From Asterias amurensis (lineage: Eukaryota > Echinodermata > Asteroidea > Forcipulatida > Asteriidae), in the NCBI RefSeq assembly GCF_032118995.1, contig NC_092652.1, positions 24,479,044 to 24,543,043 of the forward strand: a DNA stretch of 64,000 nucleotides, read 5' to 3'. Position 1 is the stretch's first letter. Each line of letters opens with the position of its first letter. A program made the position numbers and the translations under genes. This document shows, piece by piece, positions 24,401 through 36,400 of the stretch. Under the pieces are notes generated by a model. The model had not been told where the DNA came from. It saw nothing but the letters and a program-made list of their open reading frames with translations, and ran no database searches.

Positions 24401-27400
24401 GATATTTATGAATGGAAGGAAGTTTAGACCGGGATTCAAGAACAATTCTAACTTCCTGACTGTAATTTAAAAAACTAAAAAGCGCTTGTGGATCTGCGTT
24501 GGATCTTTTTCAAGAGCTAATGTGATTATAGACTGAAATGGATACCAAGCCGGAACTGCATTTTATTATAGATTAACAAAGTAACGTAAAACAAACAGAA
24601 TATTTGGAGCGAATCTTTAGAGCGAACGTTTGTTCTATCATCAGTTGGCAAGGAAAAAAACCTCAAATATTTACAAAAACATAGTTTGTACCACCGCTAG
24701 TCGCTAAGTCTGCTTGCAAAATGTAAGTTATTAATTCTGAATACCAGTTTAATAAATATGTTATATTTTAATAGATCGATGACTTGAAACAAAGGGTTTT
24801 AAATTTTTGTGAGAAAACAAATTAAGGCTCGGGATGAATGTGTTTATCCAACACAGTACACTTAAAAAAAATGTTTAGTCAATCTCATTTTATAAAGTGG
24901 TCAAAATGACTTAGTTTGCCTAGTCCTTTGTCTCTGACAAATGTTAGCCTGGCTAGTCTTGTTTTTGCTGTGACTAATCACTATATAAGTCAGAACTTTA
25001 ACCCCTGACTAGAATTTTGTTTGAACTTTAAACGATTGAGTCAGAATGTTTGGTTTTGACTAATTTTGACTTGTCTGAAGCTACGGTGCTTAAAGGTAGT
25101 GGACACTATTGGTAAATTACTCAAAATAATTATTGGCATAAAACCTTACTTGGTGACAAGTAATGGGGAGAGGTTGATGGTATAAAACATTGTGAGAAAC
25201 GATTCCCTCTGAAGTGACATAGTTTTCGAGAAAGAAGTAATTTTTCACTTATTTGATTTCGAGACCTCAGATTTAGAATTTTGAGGTCTCGACATCAACC
25301 ATCTAAACGCACACAACTTCGTGTGACAAGGGTGTTTTTCTTTCATTATTATCTCGCAACTTCGACGACCAATTGAGCTCAAAGGTTTTTTATTTTATGC
25401 ATATGTTGAGATACATTAAGTGAGAAGACTGGTCATTGAAGTTTGCTGAGTTTACCAATTCAAATAGGTCCTTCATTCATTTTACTTTTTCACAAACGTA
25501 AATTACAGGTAAGTTAAAACCCACTTCCTCTTCACGTCAATGCGAGAATCAAACATTGTTTCGGGGTTTGTGAAACGACCCTTCCTTTCGGAGGGTTTTG
25601 CGTTTCACGGAAAATTGATATATCGACAACAGTCACAACAGACGTGTCAGTAACTCAAAGCTAAGAATGGTCTTGCGTTAAAGGCACTGGGCACATTTGG
25701 TATTTACTCAAATTACTCGTTAATGTTAGCATACAACTTATTTGGTAAGAAAGAGGTAATTTGTCACTCAAATATGAAACTTCAGGCCTGAAGCTTTTAT
25801 TAAAGGCAGTGGACACTATTGGTAATTACTCAAAATAATTATTAGCTTAAAACCTTTCTTGGTGACAAGTAATGGGGAGAGGTTGATGGTATAAAACATT
25901 GTGAGAAACGGCTCCCTCTGAAGTGTCATAGTTTTGGAGAAAGAAGTAATTTTCCACGGATTTGATTTCGAGACCTCAAGTTTAGAACTTGAGGTCTCGA
26001 AATCAACCATCTAAAAGCACACAACTTCATGCGACAAGGGTGTTTTCTTCTTTCATTATTATCTCGCAACTTTGATGACCGATTGAGCTCAAATTTTCAC
26101 AGGTTTGTTATTTTATGCATATGTTGAGATACACCAACTGTGAAGGCTAGTCTTTGACAATTACCAATAGTGTCCACTGCCTTTAAGCATCTGAAAGCAC
26201 ACAAACATGTGCAACATGGGTGTTGGGATACACCAATTGAGAATACAGGTCTTTGAAAATTACCAATAGTGTCCATGCCTTTAAACTCATAGTACTTTCC
26301 TTTTCTTGAATGGAGCGAGTCGAACCCTGTAATTGAACCGGCTCTCTATTTTGTGGTAGGTGATTCACGGTGAGGTCTGTATATAACAGCCAGTGACACG
26401 CGATCCAAGTCTCCCACAATTAAACGTACTTTCAAGTCTCGGGACATAAACACCAATAAATTTAACTCCAAAGTATGATGGTGTCATGTACATGCTGTTT
26501 GAACAGTGCAAAAAGACATCATGTCGGGATTTTGGCTTGTGGTTGAAAAAGAACAAGACAACAAGTGCATTTCTTGATTTTTATGTTTGATGACTATGCT
26601 TTTACTGTGAATCATACGCCCTACGTAATTGTCATATTGGAAGTTTCGAAGATGGGGGAGGCCGGGAGAGGATTATAAACAAAAGGGTCGCAGTTAAGAA
26701 ATAGGGAATATATACAAACAAATGTGTGTGTTTTTCTTTCCTAGTTTACATGCATCCTTTAAATAGAGGCCTAAAACAGGTTTACCGTTTGAATAAACCT
26801 CGGAATCAGAATACAAATACATCCTATTTAGTCATGTCACGGTACCACAAACTCGAATTCTTCTGCAGCAAAATCTTCCCCGAATCACCGTACATTTCTT
26901 CAATTCTTTTTGAATCAAAACTGTTAGCAAAACGGGTTGTAATAATTGTGTAATCGCAACGTCTACAAAGAAAAACTGACACTGGTTGATCTTGTAAACT
27001 TGCCTGCCCCCCCCCCCCCTGTCAACCTAGCCCAGTCGTCCGACTTAGCAGGCGACGCAGCCCTGCTTTCATTTGGCGCAGGTGAAAAAAAATGCGCCTT
27101 CGTTATCACTGCTTTTTTGATTGTGAAGTTTGCTTACGGCCATGTCAATTTACTCAACAAGGAAACCCCCTTTTGAGTGTAAATGACTTATAAATAAAAG
27201 CTCTGTGTATCGCCTACACACCCTCGTTATACTTGAGTCGAATCCCCCCTATAAGTGTTGACTCTTTACTGTTTACGATGTCCAAGTTAATAATGTGTAC
27301 GATGGTTCATTCATTACAAGACAAAACAAATGTAGCACATTTTTAAGAGAATGGAAAGGAACACCTGCCTATTCCGCTGAATGAAACAATACAACACTTA

Positions 27401-30400
27401 AAGGCACTGGATAGGTCTGGTAATTGCCAAAGACCAGTATTCTCGCAACATAATATGCACAAAATTACAAACCTGTGAAATTTTGGGGTTCAATTGGTCA
27501 TCGAATTTGCAAGAGAACAATGAAAGGAAAAAACACCCTTGTTGCATTACTTTGTGTGCTTTCAGATGCATAATAAAAGGCTTCAGCTGAAATATTTTAT
27601 TATTTGAGTGAGAAATTACCTCTTTCTCAAAAAAAACTACGTTACTTCAGAGCATGTTCAGAGGGAGCCGTTTCTAACAATGTTTTATTCAATCATTAGC
27701 TCTCCGTTGCTCGTTACAAAGGTTTTTATGCTGACAATTATTTTGAGTAATTACCAATAGTGTCCAGTGCCTTTAAATATTGATACCAACTCCTTTCCTT
27801 ATTCCCTTGAATATGTTTCTATACGTAAGACAGCAACGCACTATATTGACGTTTGTGTGTGTCCTTGCTCAATGGTTTCTTGATGGAGATATAACATAAT
27901 TAATTAGCCTGGGATGAATAAAATTAAAATAAGATATTACCCATCGGTAGAGCACAGATGGGCTAAAAATAAACATAACTGGAGATAATTTAGGGAGCCT
28001 TAGTGTATATTAACTTTATTAAGACTCCGTACTTTTCTGTATATTAAAAAACCCAGCCTTAATTCGGGTTTCTTTAAAGTCATTGTGTGTTTCGAGAAAT
28101 CCTGTTTCACGAATATTCTTTGGGGGAAGAATCCTTCGAGTAATTTCTACGGAGCTCTGGAAGTGCCACTCGACATGTTCAAATCATAAGATAATTTACT
28201 GCAGGATGATGACATCATCAACGTTAGATGACGACATCCTGAGATGATGTATACCAGGATGACGACATCCTGAAATAAGATGTTGACTTCTTGAGAATGA
28301 TAAAATCTTGAAAAATGCGAGATACCAAAATAAGTTTTCTTAGGAAGACATAATTCTACTTTTAGGATGACGTTATCAAGAGATATCCTCGGGATGACGA
28401 CATCTTACGTTCTTGATGTTATCATCCTACAGTAAGTTATCTCAAGATCTCAAGAAGTTGCATAGCACTTCTAGAGCACCATAACCTTCCCAATACCAAT
28501 TATTGAAATATTTAGCTACGGTGTATTGCTGGTTTCTTAACCAATATTACACTGGACTTAAACTCTTGTGTTTCTGATCAGAGGGGTGTGGGTTCGAGTC
28601 CCAGTCCTGACACGTAATCACTTTGCTTCCACCTTTGCACCATTGCTTCGTTCAGATATCAAAATGAGGATTTTCTCAAAATGATGGGGAAATGATTCAG
28701 AATTAAAAACACACGGTTCGCCAGGTAAATCATTACTAACGTCTTTCAATGTGCAGCATATCAAAGTTTTATTTTAAGCCCACTTCAAAACATTCTACAA
28801 AAATGTTCTCAACATGGAAAATTATCGATGCGTGTTTGCTTTGCAAACTTCAACAATCCCACACTACATAACAAAACCCCAAGCATTTCCAAGGACAAAT
28901 CCACCTCCTTTTGTCAATTTACTTTCCTCCTCACGAACCACTGTTCTCTGTCTTTTGTTCACGGCTTGATTTGTGATATATATATTCTATGGATCTTAGG
29001 TTGTAGAGATAAATAATTCCAAAGAGGTTTACGTTAAGAGATGGGGGTCTCACAGCAGTACAATGGTATTCATCTTTAAGCTGATTTCATGTCTTTGCGA
29101 TTGAGGGAGAACGTATACGATGCACTCGAGTTTGTTCACCAGTACTTAAAAAGACGTAAATTATGACAAGAAATCTTAAAGCCTTGTTGGTACAAAAATG
29201 TAATACTATTATACGAAGCAATTCACGCTCTACTGTGTTAACCAAAATACAGCGCTTGCAATAAGTGAACCAGACGGGGGAGGGGATACAACTGATAAGG
29301 GTTTGCTGAAAGTAGTTTTGTTAGTTGTACAATTATTGAGCTAGCCATTTTAATGTGTGTATGCAGCAGAGACTGGGAATGTTTTGTTTTATATGACAAT
29401 GTTGTGATTTCTCGGTTCAAACGGAAATGATCCAAATTGGGTTTTAGTTCGAGATGGTTCATGGAGTTGGAGGCAATTTATATATATATTTTGTATGCAA
29501 CTTCGCCCAAACAAGGCTAAAAAAAACACTCTAAATTAAGGGCTACAAGGAAGAAAACATAGAAATGCGGAAACTCAGTGGAGTTGAAGGTAGAATTGAT
29601 ATTCCTCTTAAATATGGCAGATCACAGGATGAAGGGAAACATGCACCAGGCAAGGAGTTCCAAAGAGATGTGTTCTTGTGACTAACTGATTAATGTCTTA
29701 TGAAAAAGTAATAAAATTATACCAAACGGGGACCATTTTCCATGTAACACTGATAATTTCGAAAACACTAAAATTTCCAAAAGAACACATTCTACCCAGC
29801 TACCGCATCCAAATTAACTTTGATACCTCACCATGTAATGCCTGCCACATCAAATCCCATAGACATAGGATAAATGTATTGGAACGATTACACAAATGGG
29901 AAGCAATATGTAACTTTATTTGCACAACTTTCTTAAAACTTATCATCCAACGTTGCCTCATACTCTCCTAAAGTGAGAAAATAGAATTAGCTTTGGCAAA
30001 CAACTTACCAACAAAAGATGACCTATGGTATAAATGCAAAAAAATAGTTAATGGACTGATGTGTCGACCCTATAAAACTTCTCTCATTATAAGTTTGAAA
30101 ATCACTATACAAATTGGAACTATCGTGACAACTGTTGATGATTGTGTCCCAAGTTTCAATCGAAAAGAGTGAATAACAGTCTACAACTTTCCCGGTTTTT
30201 TTTCTTCTCTTTGTGTTGTATCTTCATCTCAAGGCGTACACAATGAGCTCTTTCAGCAATAATTTGCGCGGCTTTTATGAAACAGCTCACTCCACGCACG
30301 AGGACCCTCATCATCGATGAAAACGTTATCCATCCAAAGTGGTGCGGAGAAGAAATATAGGCTAAGATTGGAAAACATAATCTCGCCAAACAAAAGGTTT

Positions 30401-33400
30401 TCGTCAATACTTATTTTGTCTGCCGGAAGGGGCTGTAAATAGACTCCCTTCTGTTCGTTATGAATAATAATTGAGTGTGCTCGCTTACTTAATTAACCCA
30501 GTTAATTCGACTGTAAAGGGTGAAGGACGTTGGAGGTGGGAGTGGGTAGTGTCGTGTACTTAATGCTAAATTGCCTTTTTGTTATAACAAAATTATGTGA
30601 ATATATGCATGCTGGTTGCAACATGTTTCGTTGTTGTATTTATAGGAGAAAAATGTTTGCATTTCAGGCAGTTGAAGATTTTGGCAGACATACCACACTG
30701 CAAAAAAATGGGGAGTTAAAATTGACAAAAGCACAAGTTTCAAAAAAAAGCAAGATCAAATAAAACTTTGTACCCTCATAGGTTGATCGAAATGTTAAAA
30801 GTGAAAGGTCTAATGGGGAACCATACCAATTTCAATTTTGTGCTAATTGGTCAAAATCAAATTTCAGTGTCTGAGTGTTTCAGTCATCTCGACACCTTTC
30901 TGAAACGTGGTTGAAAGTTTTTTGTTTTTTGATATTGGGGGTAGGGTTCCCCCTTCTTTTTGAAGTTGTCGTCATACCAGTCTAGACGGTAACGATCAGT
31001 GGTTTGCAGATAATCAAATCGCTCATCATGTTCATGCAAGGTCCATATCTTTTGAAGTTTCAAGACTTATCAATATAATTAATCAATGCCCCGTGGGATT
31101 GTTTTACAATTTATTGACAAAGATATTCGACAATAATAAATCAGTCATAAAAACATACTGTACGTTTTTGCTTTGAAGCGGTTTTGCTATGTGTTTTTAG
31201 TTTCAATTTGTGTATAATTGGAAAGTTGGTCCTTGTTTAATTAGTAAGAGAAGACTTATTAGCGTGCAATGGTCACTTCCCCCCTTCTGACGTCACCACA
31301 GGGGGAAATAATGCCGCCATTTGCTTTTAATGGATTTTTATTCTGTTGTGAGTTTCACAGTACAAACCCCATAACCAATCGATTCCCAAGCAAAATATCG
31401 CCCTTGATTAGTGTTCGTTCGTCACGGCAATTTTTTTTTCCCGTTTTTGAAGGGGGCGCATCGCTCGCGAGGCACCCCACGCTTTTGTCACTCACCGCTC
31501 GGAAGCTAAACTATTGACCGGGGTCCTCCAAAGGAGCTGTCGATTAAGGCCTTTTAAAACAAGTCCGGAAAGATGGAGTTTAGGCTGTTATAGATCAATA
31601 ATTCGTCACTGATGTAGAGCTAGTATGATTTCAAGACACTTTGAGTTGATAATATAAACGACATTCACGTTTTATAATCTATTTCACACTGACATCTAAA
31701 CTCCACATGAGGGAGTGAAATCAATGGCTGGATCGCCTCGTGGTAATTTGAAAGTTGATATTATTGGTTTAAGCGATTCATGAATCTGTTCGAGTGGGCT
31801 GTCAGTATTAATAGCAGGTTTCTATATCCATATCATGTTGGGTGTGAAATCAAATGTCATGAATTTATCAACTTCGGTTTGCAATAAATGAATGGATATG
31901 ACTTGCTGAGAGGGCGTAAAGATATTGCGTTTGATAGATTGTTTTTTGGTTCTTTGTTTTTGTATGTTTGGATATTCTATGTTCATTACTTTGAAGGTGT
32001 TCACCTTTGGTAATTGTCAAAGACCAGATCTCTCACTAGGTGTATCCCAACATTAAAAAAAAATCTGTGCAAGTTTTGACTCGATTGGTCATCGTTGCAA
32101 GAGAATAATGAACGAAAAACACACATGTCTCAGATGCTTTAAAATGGCTTCAGGCCTGAAGTCTTTTACCATTAGCTCTTTCTCGAAAACTAAGTTATCC
32201 TCATCAGAGGGGGCAGTTCCCACAATGTTTTATACTATCAACATATCATCTCTCCATTGCTCATTAGTGTTTATGGTAACAATTATCTTGAGTAATTACC
32301 AATTCCTTTAATGAATAAACTGGCAACAAACACTTATCAATAAGTCTGCTGCGTGGTTGCAAAACAAAAGGGTTGACTCAGAACATATTTAATTAGAACA
32401 ATGTTTCCACAACATACAAGAAAAACAAGACATCACAGGGGTCAATTCCACAAAGAACTTAGGACTAGTCCTAACTAATATGACTAGTCTTCTAGGAGAT
32501 ATTAAAAACTCAAGGCTAGTCCTAAGTTAGGACGAGTAACTTAAGACGAGTAACTTGTCCTAACTCGAGATAAGACTTGTCCTAACTCGAGATAAGACTT
32601 GTCCTAACTCGAGATAAGACTAGTCCTAACTCTTTGTGAAATCCACCCCGATCGGTGAGCTATGAATGAGTTTGTCTAAAAGAAATTTGCTAATGACATT
32701 TTTGTTTTTTCAGGGTTGGCGTGGCTGTTGCTTTTCCTGATGGTTTCAACGGTGTGCCTAAGACCATGCCACGCAAGCAGGAGATGCTCGGTCAAGGGAT
32801 GTATGGTTCACTTCGGCAAAAGAATAGCTCCATTTCCCGAACAAGATGGTAAGTAGTTTTGTGTGTATCAGAATTGCGTCACAATAATTAGGGAAAATCG
32901 CAATATTGACTTTTGCGTCACCAAAATTCACTCCTCATTCGTTTTCGCGTAAAGTATGAACCTGGGCTTTCATCAAGTTTCCGGGCTAAAAATAGTGCGT
33001 CTTATTATCATCTGCATTAACAACACCCTTTGTTTAAATGATGAGATTCGGCAAATGGCTTATGTTTTCTTCGACGTGCGACTTAATAATAAGTGTCTCT
33101 AAACCAACAAAAGCGCCATAAAGATGCAAGGAATACCTTCGTTTTCTTTTTGTCCTACAAGCTCAGCTTATCCCCAAGACGTCGCCGTTAATGTACTTAA
33201 TATAATAACTCATTACAATGGACTAGACAATATATTGATATGATTATTAGCTAGTCAGTTTGTTGACTTCGTTGTCATAGCAAGACACAACAATGATTAA
33301 TGTTTTACATTCACCATGCAGTACGAAACAAAGGCACGTACTTTGCATGCATACAAAATGGGTGCCTGAAATCAACTGCGTCATTTTTATGTTTCAATAA

Positions 33401-36400
33401 ATATTAATTTAACCGATGGAAATTTGCATCGGGGATAAAGAATACTATTAGTGGTTATACATACATATAATGATTTTGTAACTTTCGAAACAGGTCTTAT
33501 TCTCTGTTCACCGTCATGGCACTAAATAACATTTTAACGCATTTTTTGACATTTTCGTCAATCAAATTGAGTAGTTTCATATATTGTCTATGCAGGCCCC
33601 CATTTTTTTTTTTTTTGGGGGGGGGCGAATGTGAACAAAATACACCGATGCGGGGGAGCTGTTTTTTTTTCAAAAGCCAAATTCAAGTAAAAACAGTTTT
33701 CCTGCGCATCTTTTGGTGCGCACCATTTTGTTAATTTTGGGGTCGAATTTTTCTTCTTCTTTTTCGATTTTGATATGGTTTATTGAATCCTTCTTTTGCC
33801 TAAAAATAAGCAGTCATTGACAAAAAACAAAACAATGACCCTTTACCTTTAAGATGAAAGTAAATGAATTTACGTTTGAATTCATCCGTCGGTAAGAAAT
33901 ATTCTAAATATACGGCACCCCCTTTTATGAGAGCTTATTAATTATGAATAAATGTGTGAAAACGGGCAGTCTGTGCATCGACTGCTCGCGGTCAAGTTAA
34001 TAGAAGGTTTTACCTACAAAGCCTGCTTTACTCAAATCCTTCACCGGAGGAGAAAAAAATCAATATAGGTAAAAACTCCCCGTTGGGGATTTTTGCCTAC
34101 GTCTTGCGTCTTTCTGACAAATTACACTCATTTTGGACGCCGCGGTAGCACATGTCTTTATTGCCTTTTCATTATATTAAGCATTTTTACAACTTTTCGG
34201 GTGGGTTATGTTTTAAAAAGCTCAGTTAATATTAGACTGGTATAAATCATGCTGTTTCAGCTGTTTGATCCGAACTGTTGGATCTGATTTGACTCAAAAT
34301 GAGGAACACAAAAAGCAGTTATTTCCAAATGTGCATCTCTCAGAACACCATCACAAATGTTCATTAGAAGTAGTTCTCAGCGTCAAAAAGCGTTCGGTAT
34401 TTTTTGTTCTAGTGTGTATGTGGAGCTATATTCGAATTATAAGATCCATCCATTTATATAGCATCATTAAATGTTTACAAATGTGCTGTGGCGCAACCTG
34501 CAGCTAGTCATACCAGAAAACTTGGTTCTTTAATGTGCTTTATTACAAAACACACGGGTCCAACGGCTTTACGTCCCATCCGAAGTGCGAAGCAATAATA
34601 ACACAAGTGTGTCAAGACCAGGACTCGAACCAACACTCTGCTGACCAGCAAAACTAGAGCTTGAGTCCACGCTCCACTTCGATATACCTCTAGATTTCGA
34701 ACTTGTAAATTGCGAAAATTGATAAAAACAATAATCGCACCTTATTAGTGTATCGTTATCTTACGCAAACATTTTCTATTTATCTTGTAATTTTTTTCTT
34801 CTAGATTTATTAGATAATAATGTTATGAGCCTGTGACAAACTCACTTACTCCAAGCAACTCCTAAAACATGTTTGGTTACCACTTCAAACAGAATAGCGG
34901 CCTATACTCAAAATACTTGAAAATCAATAAGTTTGGGGTGTAATTAAAATGTCCACCACTTAAAGGTTACTTCCGGTAGCAAACTAGGGATTAAAGGGGC
35001 AACTCCTTTTTCTACAGACCATGTTAATTAAGAAGAACGGGGAGTAATACAGACAATATGTTTTAAAGTGGTTGAAGTTCTTCTATAAGACTGCGTTAAT
35101 ATTTGGATTCGTAACCGACCGTTGTATGTATTGCTCGTCCAGTGCGCTTTATTAATTTCCTAAACGAAATTAATTTTGCACATAGTTGTGCTGAGAGTGG
35201 TTATTAGGCATCATAGAATGATTAAATAAACGTAAAAAACCATAGGATCTGCCGCTGGGACTAAAGTGTTCTCTTTTTTCCCTTCATTGGGCCGCCTTTG
35301 ATATTTTGCGTAATTTATTTGTGGCGGTCTTTAAAATGTAGGATCATAGATTGGTTTTTTCAACATATTACGCTGATTTATAGGCAAAGTTATCTGGCCG
35401 CAGCATTCGCAAAAGAAATGACTCATGCATGAACCGTTTCTCATATTCAAATGTTTTGAGGTGAAAAAATTTCCAAAGCATATTACTTCGAAGGGAGTCC
35501 TTTCTCAAAATGTGTCACACTTGATCAACAGCTGCAGTGCTTCTCACCATAGCAAAGTTTCTATGGCTAATAATTGTTGAAGAACTTACCAATCTATTCA
35601 CCCTATATCTTTAAATTACCTCTTTGCCATAACTGTTGAATATGTAGCGTAGAATTACAAGACGGCCTCCGGCCTAGTGAAAGTTTCTGAGAGCTTTTGA
35701 GTTTTCATTTAAAACGTCTTGAATACTGGTTACCAATCGAAACCTTTCCTGAAGTACTTGAGAAGAGTTCTGCCCCACTTTTGTTTGTAACTCTGCACAA
35801 TGCTTGGGTTTCGTCACATTCATGTAGCCAAGAATGAGGGGAATTATAGCAATGTACATGCTTGCAATGAATGTTATGAAGTGCGTGCAGTGTTGGCTTT
35901 CACCTCTAATTGATTGCGTGATATTTTGTCAGAGAGAGAATAATTGTGTAACTTAAGTTTGTTTCCTCCCACATCCTGGGCATTATGCGTTCAATTAAGA
36001 ACCAATCATCATGAGACATGGTCTTTTCAACAATATCAAAACAAATGCAAGAAGGAGAAATTAACCCAATTCGTGGCCTTTTGATAAGAGGGGTATCGAA
36101 GCGCCTGTCTAGCTTTGAAAAGAACCTCAATAGAAACGGACTCACAAATGAAGATTTAATCGAAGCTCAAATATTCCGGTTGTCAAAATGATGACTACCC
36201 AGAGTGAGCGACTTCAACCTTTTGAAGTCAAGCGCGATGTCAATTGTCTAAAGATCAAATGCAGCCTCCGGTCATAACCGATCGATGATATATGCCTCTT
36301 ACATGCACTCTCACCTTTAGGCTCCAGTTCGCTATTATGAATTGGGATTCATTCTAAACCCTTGTTTCTTGAGTTTGTTTTTACACTACTACCGGAGGGT

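Noticed and set aside
28198-28440. CRISPR-like series of GATGACGACATC motifs
   Set aside because: Spacing is irregular, units are self-complementary, and the block is enclosed by inverted repeats of a MITE in a eukaryotic intron.
31269-31517. CpG-richer 250 bp with TGACGTCACC in the peptide gene's first intron, considered as an alternative promoter
   Set aside because: A CRE-like site and mild CpG enrichment alone do not define a promoter, and no alternative first exon with a phase-1 donor and signal peptide start was found nearby.
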